The notes below the pieces were generated by a model. It saw only the letters and a list, made by a program, of their open reading frames with translations. It made no database searches and was not told the origin of the DNA. Below are positions 23,411 to 33,605 of a stretch of 54,673 nt of DNA, one piece after another (within the stretch, counting starts at the first letter, position 1; each line of letters begins with the position of its first letter). The DNA lies in the NCBI GenBank assembly GCA_902763615.1, contig CACWSX010000020.1:1-54673 (forward strand). Direction: 5' to 3'. The translations under genes and the position numbers were made by a program. The DNA is from an uncultured Prevotellaceae bacterium (GTDB lineage Bacteria; Bacteroidota; Bacteroidia; Bacteroidales; Bacteroidaceae).

Positions 23411-23846
23411 TTTATGCTTTAAGAATGATTAACAATCAGCAATACATCTTCAACCGACAGGTTCCTAAGAAGCGCCATGAATACGAGCATAACATGGAAG
23501 ATGCCGACGATACGTCAGCTTATGCCAAGTCCACGCTGAGCGGTGTCAGCATCACCTTTCCGCAGAAATTTCACCGTTGTCTCTTTCAGCATTGCCAATT
23601 GGGTTCTTGATGATTTCCTCTGAAAGGAAGAATATCGAGAAAGAATCGGCACTTCATATGGAATTAACCGAAACTCAACCGAAACTCAGTCCTCGCTATG
23701 CCCTTCCTTCTCCCTCGCTACATACTAAGAGCATCACACCTCAGAAGAAACCTTCCAAGCCGCCGCAATATCCTATGGCGGTTTTGCTTTTCCCCTCTCT
23801 GACATTCGTTGTTATAACCCGATTTTTCACGTTTTGCCCGAAAATA
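23411..23846. other. Intergenic stretch with possible gene remnant
   Basis: No convincing gene. A 61-codon frame at 23425-23610 (+), beginning MINNQQYIFNRQVPKKRHEY, reads protein-like but has no recognisable family and may be a remnant. Copy 2 of the 56-base repeat is at 23670-23725. A weak hairpin CCGCC/GGCGG followed by TTTTG lies near 23760. Confidence 0.4.
23670..23725. repeat. 56-base dispersed intergenic repeat, copy 2
   Basis: Same orientation as 14756-14811 with a single base difference. It is preceded by an additional partial unit (TTAACCGAAA), so the CCGAAACTCA repetition is slightly longer here. Confidence 0.7.
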
Positions 23847-23878
23847 TTTGGTTATTTACTCAAATTGAACTATCTTTG
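23847..23878 (+). promoter_or_regulatory. Promoter of the lipoprotein gene
   Basis: TTTG (23847-23850), exactly 20 bases, TATCTTTG (23871-23878): a full consensus match. Transcription should start near 23885, only about 3 bases before ATG 23888. That favours ATG 23909 as the real start of the following gene. Confidence 0.7.
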
Positions 23879-23908
23879 CAACCGTGAATGAACTATAAAC
23901 CAGCATTT

Positions 23909-24544
23909 ATGAGAAGGATGACAATCGTTATGGTAGTGACTGTTGCTCTTGTGGCAGCGGTGTTTGTGAGTTGTAAGTATTTCAGAGGCCAAATACTCGA
24001 TGGCCCGGGCATGGAGCGTGACTCTGCTGATTACAGCGTGAAGGTGGACTCTGATAGCATAGTAAGGCAGGACATCACTGTTGATGAGAGGACGAAGGAG
24101 AAAATTGTGGGGATTATCCATGACCTGTATGTAGCAGCTTCACAGAACCAATCTGATATTGACAGCAGGTTTGCCTGTCGTGCATGGTGCGGCATGGTGG
24201 CTGCGGTGAATAAAAAGGATAATGATGTGGCGGAGATCGGCTTTTTCAACGACGACTATTGGACCATGATGCAGGATGACAACCCCAACGATCTGGAGGC
24301 GCGAGATATTCAGTTCGAGCAGTTGGACACAGAACAGGGTAGGGCAATGGTCAATTTCATACTGCAAAGCTCTGTTCAGACAGTGTACATGAAGTTTGTG
24401 TTCTGTCGTGATGACGGTGACTGGCTTATACACGATATCATACGTTTCTATAACGAACCTGACGACAAAGAGGATTCGTTCAGCTTTATGACGTCGATGA
24501 AGGACTATCTCAACGAGTCGGCCGAGACGGCATCGGAGCCATAG
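23909..24544 (+). CDS. Putative lipoprotein of unknown function (NTF2-like?)
   Basis: I choose ATG 23909 because the promoter predicts transcription from about 23885; ATG 23888 gives seven extra residues. The 211-aa product has a lipoprotein signal (MRRMTIVMVVTV, lipobox FVSC). The mature part is acidic: a helix around KIVGIIHDLYVAAS, two short Cys-containing stretches (FACRAWCGM), then alternating strands ending with VYMKFVFCRDDGDWLIHDI. That helix-then-sheet order with a final DGxWLI strand resembles NTF2-like domains, but the assignment is tentative. Convergent with the ABC gene, 5 bases apart. Confidence 0.75.
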   Translation: MRRMTIVMVVTVALVAAVFVSCKYFRGQILDGPGMERDSADYSVKVDSDSIVRQDITVDERTKEKIVGIIHDLYVAASQNQSDIDSRFACRAWCGMVAAVNKKDNDVAEIGFFNDDYWTMMQDDNPNDLEARDIQFEQLDTEQGRAMVNFILQSSVQTVYMKFVFCRDDGDWLIHDIIRFYNEPDDKEDSFSFMTSMKDYLNESAETASEP

Positions 24545-24549
24545 GTGCC

Positions 24550-25302
24550 TTAACTTTCTGCGGCTGTCTCGAAATAGTTCTCGAGTTCAGTGCGGGCGCT
24601 GCCTTCGCTGTTGGGCAGGTCGCGGATGATTTGACCTTTCTCCAAAAGGACGATACGTGTGGAGATGTCAATGGTATGGGCAAGATTATGGCTGGAGATG
24701 AGAATGGTGGCTCCCGTCTCATGATTATAGTCGGTGAGGATATGCTTCAGGATGTTTTGCGACGAGGGATCGAGAAAATTGAAGGGCTCGTCGAGGATAA
24801 CCAGTTGCGGGCGCATGATGAGAGCTGAGATGATGCCCACCTTCTGTTTGTTACCAGCAGAGAGGTTGCGGATGAGCTTTTTCTGCCCGAATATCTCGCC
24901 ACCTGCCAGACGCTCGTAGGCCTTCAGACGCTCGTCGATCTCAGTCTGAGGGAGACCTTTGATTTTTCCCAGAAAAGCGAATAACTCCTCGGGGGTGAGG
25001 AAGTCTATGAGGAAGGTATCGTCGATATAAGCACCGGTGTAGTCTTTCCATTCCTCGGAGTTTGCGGGGTTGATGACGAGGGATTCCTCATTCTTGCTGA
25101 ATCGGGCGTCTGAAGGGAAGGTCAATATCACTTCGCCTTCGTCGGGCTTCAGCAGGTCGAGAATCATACGGAACAATGTGGTCTTACCAGCACCGTTGTT
25201 ACCTACAAGCCCAAGGATATCCCCATCGTTGATGACGAACGAGGGGATATCGCTGGCTATAGTCTGCCCGAAGGCCTTCTTGATGTTCTCAATCTTTATC
25301 AT
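24550..25302 (-). CDS. ABC transporter ATP-binding protein
   Basis: The 250-aa ATPase has Walker A GNNGAGKTT (about 35-43), the signature LSAGNKQKVG (about 147), Walker B QLVILDEPFNFLD and the switch His in LISSHNL. It belongs to the single-domain exporter class (drug, lipid or antibiotic export). The start codon shares one base with the secA stop (TAATG), so it is translationally coupled to secA. No permease gene follows, because the next gene is convergent. The partner must be encoded elsewhere. Confidence 0.9.
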   Translation of the reverse strand: MIKIENIKKAFGQTIASDIPSFVINDGDILGLVGNNGAGKTTLFRMILDLLKPDEGEVILTFPSDARFSKNEESLVINPANSEEWKDYTGAYIDDTFLIDFLTPEELFAFLGKIKGLPQTEIDERLKAYERLAGGEIFGQKKLIRNLSAGNKQKVGIISALIMRPQLVILDEPFNFLDPSSQNILKHILTDYNHETGATILISSHNLAHTIDISTRIVLLEKGQIIRDLPNSEGSARTELENYFETAAES

Positions 25303-28300
25303 TATACAATACCTTTTCCGTGACAGTTCTTAAACTTCTTGCCTGAGCCGCAGGGACATGGATCGTTGCGGCCGGGGAGCTTATCCTTGATAATAGGTGT
25401 GCGGGGCTGCTGGGCACGAGTGTCGTGCTGAGCGGCTGCCTGCTGATTGCGGTCGACGAGCTGCTCCTCGCCAACCTCCTGCTTCGACTCGGTATACTGC
25501 TGGCGCTGGGTGTGCTGTTCGGGAGCTGCCTCCTGCACCTGCTGCACCTCAGGAATCTGGGCACGTGTGAGAATGGAAGTGATGCGGTTGTACATCTCGT
25601 TGATCATCGCATCCCATACCTTCGCACTCTCGAGTTTAAAGATCAAAAGCGGGTCTTTCTGCTCGTAAGAGGCATTCTGTACGGAGTGCTTCAGTTCGTC
25701 GAGCTGACGGAGGTTCTCCTTCCACGAGTCGTCGATGATATGGAGCAGGATGGCCTTCTCGAACTCCTTGACGACTGACTTCGACTCGGTCTCGTAGGCT
25801 TCCTTGAGGTTACAGGGGATATTGAACATACGGCGACCGTCGGTGATGGGAACCATGATGCGTTCGTACATGTGGCCTTGATTCTCGTAGACCTGCTGGA
25901 TGATGGGCTGTGCAACCTGCTGGATGCGCTCGGTCTTGCGGTTGAAGTTGCCAATGGCAGCTTGGAAAGCATTCTCGGTGAGTGTCTCACGCGGCTGGTT
26001 GATGAACTCCTCGCTGGTGAAGGGCACTTCCATCGAGAGAATATGCAGAAATTCTTCCTTGCAGCCATCGTAATCATTGTTTTCGATGATGTTCACCACA
26101 CGGTCCCAGATGATGTTGGCAATATCCATACCGATACGCTCACCCATGAGGGCGTGACGACGCTTCTCATAAATGACGGTACGCTGCTTGTTCATCACAT
26201 CATCGTACTCAATCAGGCGCTTACGGATACCAAAGTTGTTCTCCTCTACCTTCTTCTGGGCGCGCTCGATGCTCTTCGAAATCATCGGACTCTCAATCAT
26301 CTCACCATCTTTGAAACCTAAGCGGTCCATCACGGAAGCGATACGCTCAGAGGCGAACAGACGCATCAGTTTATCCTCAAGTGATACGTAGAAGACAGAG
26401 CTTCCCGGGTCTCCCTGACGTCCGGCACGACCACGCAGCTGACGGTCTACACGTCGGCTCTCATGACGCTCGGTACCGATGATGGCAAGACCACCGGCTT
26501 CCTTCACCTCAGGCGAAAGCTTGATATCGGTACCACGACCGGCCATGTTGGTGGCGATGGTGACGGCTCCCTTGCCGTTGGTGCTCTGACCAGCGAGGGC
26601 CACAATGTCGGCCTCCTTCTGGTGGAGCTTGGCATTCAGCACCTGATGGGGGATACCCTCTCGCTTGCCGGTTTCGGGATTCACATACATATCAAGCATA
26701 CGGCTGAGCAACTCTGAGATTTCCACCGAGGTGGTACCAATCAGCGTTGGACGGCCAGAATTACGCATCTTCACGATTTCCTCGATGACGGCGCGGTATT
26801 TCTCGCGGGCGGTCTTGTAGACACGGTCGTCCTGGTCGTTACGAATTACAGGACGGTTGGTGGGAATCTCCACCACATCGAGCTTATAGATATCCCAGAA
26901 CTCACCAGCCTCGGTAGAAGCGGTACCGGTCATACCAGCAAGCTTGTGGTACATACGGAAATAGTTCTGCAAGGTGATGGTGGCAAAGGTCTGTGTGGCT
27001 GCCTCCACCTTCACATGCTCCTTAGCCTCAACGGCCTGGTGCAGGCCATCGCTCCAGCGACGGCCTTCCATGATACGGCCCGTCTGCTCGTCGACGATTT
27101 TCACTTCACCATCGATTACCACATATTCGTCGTCCTTATTAAACATACAGTAGGCCTTCAGCAACTGCTGGAGAGTATGTACACGCTCACTCTGAACGGC
27201 ATAATGGCTCATCAATTCGTCCTTCTTGTCGACGCGTTCCTGATCGCTAAGGCCTGTCTCAGCCTCAAGGGCAGAGAGCTCGGAGGTGATATCGGGCAGC
27301 ACGAAGAGCTCGGCATCGTTCACTTGTTTGGCCAGCCAGGCTGTACCCTTATCTGTGAGGTCGCAGGAATTCAGCTTCTCGTCGACGACGAAGTAGAGAG
27401 GTTCCACACACTCCGGCATACGACGGTTGTTGTTCTCCATATAGATCTCCTCGGTCTTCAGCATACCTGCCTTTATACCTTCCTCTGAAAGGTATTTGAT
27501 CAAGGGTTTGTTTTTCGGCATGGCCTTATGTGAACGGTAGAGCGAGAGGAAACCCTGATCGAGCTTCTCCTGACCTTCTTTTTTGTTACCGGCCTCCATC
27601 AGTTCGTTACCTGCTGTGATCAGCGTCTTGGCATCAGCAAGATACTGTGTGGCCAACTGCTTCTGTACACCCACGAGGCGCTCTACCAACGGCTGGTATT
27701 CCTCGAACATCTGGTCGTCGCCCTTTGGTATCGGACCAGAAATAATGAGCGGGGTTCGGGCATCGTCGATCAACACGGAGTCTACCTCGTCTACGATGGC
27801 GTAGTTATGGGCGCGCTGCACAAGGTCGGCAGGCGAGATAGCCATGTTGTCACGCAGATAGTCGAAACCGAACTCATTGTTGGTACCAAAGGTAATATCA
27901 GCCTGATAAGCCTTACGACGCGCTTCGGAGTTGGGCTGGTGCTTGTCGATACAGTCGACACTCAGACCATGGAACATATAGAGCGGACCCATCCACTCAG
28001 AGTCACGCTTGGCCAAATAGTCGTTTACCGTGACGACGTGAACACCATTACCAGTGAGGGCATTGAGAAACACGGGTAGGGTAGCCACAAGGGTCTTACC
28101 TTCACCAGTGGCCATCTCGGCAATCTTTCCCTGATGGAGAACGAAACCACCAAATAACTGCACGTCATAATGGATCATCTCCCATTTCAGATCGTTGCCG
28201 CCTGCTGTCCAATGATTATGATAGATGGCTTTGTCGCCATCGATGGTGATGAAATCCTTGCTGGGATCGGCTGCCAGTTCGCGGTCGAAGTCGGTGGCTG

Positions 28301-28688
28301 TGACAATGGTCTCCTCATTCTCTGCAAAACGACGGGCGGTCTCCTTGACGATAGCAAACACCTCGTACATTACTTCATCGAGGGCCTTCTCGTAGATTTC
28401 CAGCACTTCTTTTTCTATCTTGTCAATCTGTGCGAAAATGTCGGCACGCTCATCGATCGATGTGTTCTCGATGGTGGCCTTCAGTTCGGCAATCTTGTTT
28501 TTCTGCTCTGTAGCAGACGACTGTACCTGTTGCTGCAACTCCTTCGTACGCTGACGGAGTTCGTCATTGCTCATGGCTTCAATCTTGGGGGTAATGGCTT
28601 TAGCCTTTTCCACAAGCGGCTGAATCAGTTTCATGTCGCGTGATGACTTGTCGCCAAACAATGACTTTAAGATCTTGTTGAAATTCAT
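25302..28688 (-). CDS. secA: Preprotein translocase ATPase SecA
   Basis: SecA drives proteins through SecYEG. The 1128-aa protein has motor domain 1 ([14 protein letters not shown], then [15 protein letters not shown]), the preprotein cross-linking region, motor domain 2 ([27 protein letters not shown]), a helical scaffold, a Gln-rich linker (about 1035-1095), and the C-terminal zinc/SecB-binding tail [15 protein letters not shown]. It is longer than the roughly 900 residues of E. coli SecA, mainly through inserts typical of Bacteroidetes. It has its own promoter (28740-28771). Confidence 0.98.
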   Translation of the reverse strand: MNFNKILKSLFGDKSSRDMKLIQPLVEKAKAITPKIEAMSNDELRQRTKELQQQVQSSATEQKNKIAELKATIENTSIDERADIFAQIDKIEKEVLEIYEKALDEVMYEVFAIVKETARRFAENEETIVTATDFDRELAADPSKDFITIDGDKAIYHNHWTAGGNDLKWEMIHYDVQLFGGFVLHQGKIAEMATGEGKTLVATLPVFLNALTGNGVHVVTVNDYLAKRDSEWMGPLYMFHGLSVDCIDKHQPNSEARRKAYQADITFGTNNEFGFDYLRDNMAISPADLVQRAHNYAIVDEVDSVLIDDARTPLIISGPIPKGDDQMFEEYQPLVERLVGVQKQLATQYLADAKTLITAGNELMEAGNKKEGQEKLDQGFLSLYRSHKAMPKNKPLIKYLSEEGIKAGMLKTEEIYMENNNRRMPECVEPLYFVVDEKLNSCDLTDKGTAWLAKQVNDAELFVLPDITSELSALEAETGLSDQERVDKKDELMSHYAVQSERVHTLQQLLKAYCMFNKDDEYVVIDGEVKIVDEQTGRIMEGRRWSDGLHQAVEAKEHVKVEAATQTFATITLQNYFRMYHKLAGMTGTASTEAGEFWDIYKLDVVEIPTNRPVIRNDQDDRVYKTAREKYRAVIEEIVKMRNSGRPTLIGTTSVEISELLSRMLDMYVNPETGKREGIPHQVLNAKLHQKEADIVALAGQSTNGKGAVTIATNMAGRGTDIKLSPEVKEAGGLAIIGTERHESRRVDRQLRGRAGRQGDPGSSVFYVSLEDKLMRLFASERIASVMDRLGFKDGEMIESPMISKSIERAQKKVEENNFGIRKRLIEYDDVMNKQRTVIYEKRRHALMGERIGMDIANIIWDRVVNIIENNDYDGCKEEFLHILSMEVPFTSEEFINQPRETLTENAFQAAIGNFNRKTERIQQVAQPIIQQVYENQGHMYERIMVPITDGRRMFNIPCNLKEAYETESKSVVKEFEKAILLHIIDDSWKENLRQLDELKHSVQNASYEQKDPLLIFKLESAKVWDAMINEMYNRITSILTRAQIPEVQQVQEAAPEQHTQRQQYTESKQEVGEEQLVDRNQQAAAQHDTRAQQPRTPIIKDKLPGRNDPCPCGSGKKFKNCHGKGIV

Positions 28689-28739
28689 TTTTTTATTCTT
28701 ATTTTTTATAATTTGCTACTAAAAACACGAAAACGGGTG

Positions 28740-28771
28740 CAAAGTTACGAATAAATGAGCGAAAAACCAAA
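28740..28771 (-). promoter_or_regulatory. Promoter of secA
   Basis: On the - strand, TTTG (28771-28768), 20 bases, TAACTTTG (28747-28740), giving a leader of about 45 nt before the secA ATG at 28688. secA is thus transcribed independently of the lnb/pafA-like pair upstream. Confidence 0.7.
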
Positions 28772-28807
28772 TATTTTTGGATAAATGCCAGAACAAAGTT
28801 CTGCATA

Positions 28808-30376
28808 TCAGAACAACGGTTCCGAAGAGCAGGCGTTTGGCGCCCTGATACGGATGGTTTTTGCGATGGTCGGTGCGATGCGATCAATGGTGACAGGCGT
28901 TTTTATTCGCTCGGCTTTCGTACCGGCTCCATAGATGATAATGGGAAATTGTACAAAAGAGGCTCTCGAAAGATAGTCTTCTTTGGTATTCTCGTTCTGC
29001 AACTGCCAGCCTGGAGATACCTCAATGAGGATGTCACCATTGCGCTCAGGATTGAAACCATTGCGTATCTTGCTGATCTGTAGATTGTTGCCGCTGAGCA
29101 GTTGCAGGGAGGTATAGACATTTCGGACACCAGACATCTGGGAAATAAACTCCTGGGCCCGTTGTGTGGCATCGGTCAAACTGATACGCTTGGATTCCAA
29201 CAGCTTATGGTTCAGGTAAATCTCGTTGCTAAAACAGGTCTCGACATATTGTCCTTGTCCCCAGATAGCACCGAAATACATGTTCAGCAAATTGGCCGTA
29301 CGGTTGATGTAAAAGACCCCCGAGGGGATATGGTATTTCTCGTAATCGGCACTCTCCACATCACTGTAGCCTGTGCTAGTGAGCACAAACATAATATGCT
29401 CAGCACCCAAACGCTGCTCTAGAGCTGTGATCAAACGCGACAGTTCACGATCGATACGGACGTAGGTGTCCTGAAGTTCCATCTGACATTCTGACACTGG
29501 CTTGTGATCGTAAGTGCCTGCGTAGTAAGTAAGGCAAAGCATATCTGTGACGCGATCATAGCCCAACGCGTTGTTCGTGACACACTGTGTAGCGAGATCG
29601 GTCACATCTGTATTGACCAGCCCGCTGGCTTTATATTCTATGAATTTTCTTTCATCCTTGAAGACATGTTTGAAGGGTTTCTGATCACCAACATGCTGAT
29701 AATAGTTAAAGGTGCCAGCTAGCGCAAAGACCGGTTCCCAAAACTGGGATTGTATTTTAGCCTTAGGTGATTGTAACTCATTAATATACAAAAGCCATGA
29801 AGGCAATGACTTTAAGTAATACTCGGAGGTGTTCCATTGGCCGCTAAAATCATCCAGCCAGAAGGCCGCATCGGCAGCATGTCCGGCTGAGAGAATAGCA
29901 GCATCCTTCTGTGGAGCAATTGCGAAAATTTTTGACTGTCCATCGGTGGCCACTTTAAGTTCATCGCAGATTGACGACACCTGCATCTGAACAGGTGAAT
30001 CCTGTCCGGGCTTCCGTTTGTCTTCAGTGCAAAGCACAGAGCGCAGTGTCTCTTTGTCGAGCCATTTTTCACCAACAACACTATGGTAATAAGGTGAGAC
30101 ACCAGTAAAGATTGACGAAATGGCAGAAGCACGATTAATGGTGATAAAGGGGTAAGAGGCATTATCGTAGACCAGACCCTCGTTTAACAATCGCTTGAAT
30201 CCGCCTTTGCCATAAAGGGGTGTAAAGGCCTCCAGATAATCACTACGCAACTGGTCGATTGTGATATTGACCACTAGTCGCGGTGCATACTTGATGGTGT
30301 CTTGTGCACTGAGAACTTCCGTATTGAATCCCAATACGGAGAACAATGTGATGTATAGGTACTTGTTTTTATGCAT
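28808..30376 (-). CDS. PafA-like alkaline-phosphatase-superfamily protein with degenerate site
   Basis: The 522-aa exported protein (signal peptide to about residue 24) aligns by eye with PafA-type phosphatases: APRLVVNITIDQLRSDYL (first metal Asp), GGFKRLLNEGLVYDNASYP, IFTGVSPYYHSVVG, and DTYVRID. However, the motif I expect as STDxxGH reads AGTYDH, and the expected ADHG reads STGYSD. The Thr-containing stretch before the TGxxP turn is also altered (INRASAISSIFTG). It may therefore have lost metal binding and act as a structural or binding protein. The comparison is from memory of the family. It overlaps the 3' end of lnb by 8 bases. Confidence 0.8.
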   Translation of the reverse strand: MHKNKYLYITLFSVLGFNTEVLSAQDTIKYAPRLVVNITIDQLRSDYLEAFTPLYGKGGFKRLLNEGLVYDNASYPFITINRASAISSIFTGVSPYYHSVVGEKWLDKETLRSVLCTEDKRKPGQDSPVQMQVSSICDELKVATDGQSKIFAIAPQKDAAILSAGHAADAAFWLDDFSGQWNTSEYYLKSLPSWLLYINELQSPKAKIQSQFWEPVFALAGTFNYYQHVGDQKPFKHVFKDERKFIEYKASGLVNTDVTDLATQCVTNNALGYDRVTDMLCLTYYAGTYDHKPVSECQMELQDTYVRIDRELSRLITALEQRLGAEHIMFVLTSTGYSDVESADYEKYHIPSGVFYINRTANLLNMYFGAIWGQGQYVETCFSNEIYLNHKLLESKRISLTDATQRAQEFISQMSGVRNVYTSLQLLSGNNLQISKIRNGFNPERNGDILIEVSPGWQLQNENTKEDYLSRASFVQFPIIIYGAGTKAERIKTPVTIDRIAPTIAKTIRIRAPNACSSEPLF

Positions 30377-31547
30377 TTCTATAATGACTCCAAAATCTAA
30401 TTAGCAAACATAATGCCAAAAGCATCATCCCCTCAGCATACTCCTGGAAAATGGCGCCGAGATAAAACAGAACGACCATCGTGAGGAGAATGGTCCACCA
30501 CAAGGTTTTCTTGCGTTTCAGGATGGCGGGTATAAAGAATAAAGGTAAGGGGTTCAACAGCAGAATCTGAAGATTGGTGCTGGTGGTGGGATGTTCAGAG
30601 AAGAGCATCGCAAAGAGCACGCAGCCTGCCAATCCCTGCAACAACATGAGCAGGGTGTCCCAGTATTTGTAGGTCTTATGTCTACGCCATTCGAGAACCA
30701 GCACGAAGAGCGAAACAGCCAGAAATATCAAAAAAGCAGCCAAAGGTGAAATGGGGAAATCGTCTTCGATAATCTGTACACCCGGGGGTACCAGGATATC
30801 ACGCTGGCCAACAAGTGGGCGGTATTCGCCATCCTTATAGATTTGCGTATGATCGAAGTCGTACATCAGATTATGCGGCAGAAACTCTTGCTGCTGGTAA
30901 TTGGTCGGCTGGTCGGCCTTGACGCCTAATAGGATGTCGTTGCCAAATTTTGCCCAAGGATGGTTTCTGACGCATTCATGCACCATCTCGCGATAAGTGG
31001 GGAAGAAATCTTCACGCAGTTGGTACTCTATCTTTCCGTTGATGCTTCTTAGGATGATGTCACGCGGACGGGTAGAGCAGTTGTCGTAGAAGAAATTATA
31101 ACGATAGGTGCGATTTTCTGGTTGTAGGTTATCATTTAGGGCCTGTATGACAGCCTTCTTCTCTTCAGCCGTCAGGTTGAGCTTCTGTTCTGTCACACTG
31201 CTGCCCCATTTGCGATAATAGTTGCAGAAATAGGGCATTGGTGTGGTGCCCAGTTCATAGTCGGTCAGACCGAAAACAAAGCGGAGTACAAAATAAGGTG
31301 CTTTGAAATTGAAGAGTCCCCAATTAAAGACCACATCTTCGCCCGTACGGAGATCATGATAGCGGATCGCAGAATGACCATAGAGGCTGTAAATCTCTTC
31401 ATGCGGTGAGCAGGTGAGCAGGCTGATGTCAACGGAATCTAAATCCGATGTAGACTGATTTTGAGCACAAATAGGCAATATGCCACTGATTATCAGTAGG
31501 ATAGATGCTATTGCAAATGTCTTAAATGTCATTTTTAAATGTTTCAC
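30369..31547 (-). CDS. lnb: Lnb-type lipoprotein N-acyltransferase (DUF4105)
   Basis: Lnb completes triacylation of lipoproteins in Bacteroides, which lack the usual Lnt. The 392-aa protein has a signal peptide, an N-terminal periplasmic papain-like domain with candidate catalytic His58 (LYGHSAIRYHD) and Cys157 (FFYDNCSTRPRD), and five C-terminal membrane helices (about 265-390). This is the layout of the Lnb family (formerly DUF4105). It is divergent from the beta-barrel gene at 31651 and coupled to the PafA-like gene downstream. Confidence 0.85.
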   Translation of the reverse strand: MKHLKMTFKTFAIASILLIISGILPICAQNQSTSDLDSVDISLLTCSPHEEIYSLYGHSAIRYHDLRTGEDVVFNWGLFNFKAPYFVLRFVFGLTDYELGTTPMPYFCNYYRKWGSSVTEQKLNLTAEEKKAVIQALNDNLQPENRTYRYNFFYDNCSTRPRDIILRSINGKIEYQLREDFFPTYREMVHECVRNHPWAKFGNDILLGVKADQPTNYQQQEFLPHNLMYDFDHTQIYKDGEYRPLVGQRDILVPPGVQIIEDDFPISPLAAFLIFLAVSLFVLVLEWRRHKTYKYWDTLLMLLQGLAGCVLFAMLFSEHPTTSTNLQILLLNPLPLFFIPAILKRKKTLWWTILLTMVVLFYLGAIFQEYAEGMMLLALCLLIRFWSHYRNA

Positions 31548-31604
31548 GATGCAAAAATAACTTATATTTTTCAGTAAAAAGCGAATATTTCAATTTTTTT
31601 TCAA

Positions 31605-31612
31605 TAATTTTG
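31605..31612 (+). promoter_or_regulatory. -7 box of the beta-barrel/lptC operon
   Basis: TAATTTTG, about 40 bases before ATG 31651. On the other strand TATTTTTG (31559-31552) is a candidate -7 box for lnb. Neither has a clear TTTG at the right distance. Confidence 0.35.
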
Positions 31613-31650
31613 CACGCTGAAATGATTTTCAACAGATAGTGAAATACAAT

Positions 31651-32922
31651 ATGAATAGAATTCTGGTCAGTTTTCTGATCGCATCGTCTGCGATGACTGC
31701 CTTTGCCCAAGGTGCCACGAACTCTCCCTATAGCCAGTTCGGCTTGGGTGAGATAGCCCAGCAAGGTGCCAGTCAGAACAGAGGAATGGACGGTCTCGGT
31801 ATCGCCCTTCAAAGTGGTAACCATGTGAATACCTCAAACCCCGCATCTTATGCTTATGTTGATTCTTTGACAATGCTTTTTGATATGGGGCTTTCTGGTT
31901 CCATCACGAATTTTGAGGAGAATGGCGTGAAGAAGAATGCCCGCACAGGTGGCTTCGAATACGCAGTTGGTTCATTCCGTCTCTTGAAGAACGTGGGCGC
32001 ATCCTTTGGTATTCTGCCCATCACGAATGTCGGTTACAACTATTCCAGTTCCAAATATATTGCTGATGCACAGACCGCTATGTCGACAATGTATACGGGA
32101 GATGGTGGTATGCAAAAACTATTTGTAGGTTTGGGAGCACGTGTGGGTAATCTCTCAGCAGGATTCAATGTCGGTTATCTCTGGGGCGGCTATACTCACC
32201 GCGTCACTTTGTCAGGTTCCTCTTCTGTCAATACACTGCTGAAGAAATACGAAACGGATATTTCAAATTACGTATTGGACTTTGGCCTGCAGTATAATCT
32301 CCGTCTGAATAAAACAGATAGGGTGACGATTGGTGCAACCTATGGACTTGGCCATAAGTTGAATGCTGATGCAACTTGTGACATCGTCAATTCGAATTCA
32401 ACCATCAGCAAAGCCGATACGACACATTGGAAGATTGGTGATGCATTTGAGCTGCCCCATACCATCGGTGTAGGTCTGGCTTATACGCGTCAGAATCAAT
32501 TGACAATAGGTGTGGATGGCACCATGCAGCGTTGGGGCGATTTGAAATTCCCCAAGGAAACAGACGGGCAATATCAGTTGGCATCTGGCTTGCTGAAAGA
32601 TGCCTATAAGGTAACGCTAGGTACGGAATGGACACCCCGCTATAACAGTCGTCGACTGATCGATCGTGTCAAATACAGAATCGGTGCCAGTTATGCGACT
32701 CCTTATTATAAAATAGGTAATATAGACGGTCCGAAGCAATATAGTATCAGTGCCGGATTCGGTATTCCCATTCAGAATCAGATTAATGCACGCTCCTATC
32801 TGAATATCAGTGCCCAATGGGTGAATCAGTCGATTGACGGTTTGTTGAAAGAAAATACTTTCCGTATCAATCTTGGTATTACCTTTAATGAGCGTTGGTT
32901 CGCCAAGTGGAAAGTGGAATAA
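31651..32922 (+). CDS. Outer-membrane beta-barrel protein
   Basis: ATG 31651 gives a 423-aa product (an in-frame GTG at 31639 is less likely) with a signal peptide (MNRILVSFLIASSAMTAFAQ). The mature N-terminus TNSPYSQFGLGEIAQQG is a hallmark of a Bacteroidetes family of FadL/PorV-like barrels. The remainder alternates amphipathic strands with turns and ends near an aromatic residue. Its role is unknown. It is followed by lptC, with which it overlaps, so it may be connected with envelope biogenesis. Confidence 0.8.
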   Translation: MNRILVSFLIASSAMTAFAQGATNSPYSQFGLGEIAQQGASQNRGMDGLGIALQSGNHVNTSNPASYAYVDSLTMLFDMGLSGSITNFEENGVKKNARTGGFEYAVGSFRLLKNVGASFGILPITNVGYNYSSSKYIADAQTAMSTMYTGDGGMQKLFVGLGARVGNLSAGFNVGYLWGGYTHRVTLSGSSSVNTLLKKYETDISNYVLDFGLQYNLRLNKTDRVTIGATYGLGHKLNADATCDIVNSNSTISKADTTHWKIGDAFELPHTIGVGLAYTRQNQLTIGVDGTMQRWGDLKFPKETDGQYQLASGLLKDAYKVTLGTEWTPRYNSRRLIDRVKYRIGASYATPYYKIGNIDGPKQYSISAGFGIPIQNQINARSYLNISAQWVNQSIDGLLKENTFRINLGITFNERWFAKWKVE

Positions 32923-33593
32923 AACATATTCAGCGTGGTATATGGGCGAGTCTGATGCTTGCCCATATAGCGCTTTTCTCCTGTGAGGAAGCACAGGAGC
33001 ATACGGCTCCCGCCATCTACGATAGGGATTCTGTGTCGATGATGGTCTCTTATGGCGTTAACACCCTGATCAGTGACTCGGGTGTCATCAAATATAAGAT
33101 TGTAACAGAGCGCTGGGATGTGAATACGGTCAAGCAACCCACACGCTGGACTTTTGAGAAAGGTGTGTTTTTCGAGCAGTTTGACCAGCAATTCCATGTC
33201 GAAGCTTATGTTCAGGCTGATACGGCTTGGTATTATGATCAACAGAAGTTGTGGCATCTGCGTGGTCGTGTGAGAATCAGAAATGTTAATGGCCTGATAT
33301 ATCAGAGCGAAGAACTATACTGGGACGGTCTCAAACATGAACTTTATTCGAATGTATTCTCTAGAGTGACAACCCCCGAGCGCACCTTGCAAGGTACTTA
33401 CTTCCGTAGCGATGAGCAGATGCGTCATTATACGGTCAGCAATTCCAAGGGGTCTTTTATGGCTGAGGATATGACTGGCGATAATAAGAATCAGGAGACG
33501 GCTCCTGGCGACACCACACAACAACAGACAGAACCCATTCTTCGCCCACAGGCACAGAAACATGCGAAGACCTCACAAGAGATTTCACAATAA
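32907..33593 (+). CDS. lptC: LptC-like LPS-transport lipoprotein
   Basis: LptC takes lipopolysaccharide from the LptBFG transporter and passes it to LptA. The protein (about 228 aa) has an N-terminal hydrophobic stretch with a lipobox-like end (AHIALFSC). The OstA/LptC-type beta-jellyroll follows (SDSGVIKYKIVTERWDV, FEKGVFFEQFD, LRGRVRIRNVNG, YWDGLKHELYSN) and then a disordered Gln-rich tail. No ATG lies before the signal segment: the frame opens at TTG 32895 or GTG 32907, inside the end of the preceding gene. I pick GTG 32907. Either way translation is coupled by overlap. Confidence 0.8.
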   Translation: MESGIKHIQRGIWASLMLAHIALFSCEEAQEHTAPAIYDRDSVSMMVSYGVNTLISDSGVIKYKIVTERWDVNTVKQPTRWTFEKGVFFEQFDQQFHVEAYVQADTAWYYDQQKLWHLRGRVRIRNVNGLIYQSEELYWDGLKHELYSNVFSRVTTPERTLQGTYFRSDEQMRHYTVSNSKGSFMAEDMTGDNKNQETAPGDTTQQQTEPILRPQAQKHAKTSQEISQ

Positions 33594-33605
33594 CGCTACT
33601 CAGAC

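Noticed and set aside
23425-23610. 61-codon frame MINNQQYIFNRQ
   Set aside because: It reads more like protein than its surroundings but has no family, no clear promoter of its own and no operon partner. I keep it only as a possible remnant.
23577-23891. 104-codon frame ahead of the lipoprotein gene
   Set aside because: It runs through the 56-base dispersed repeat and the promoter of the next gene. The composition is Pro/Ser-rich and not protein-like.
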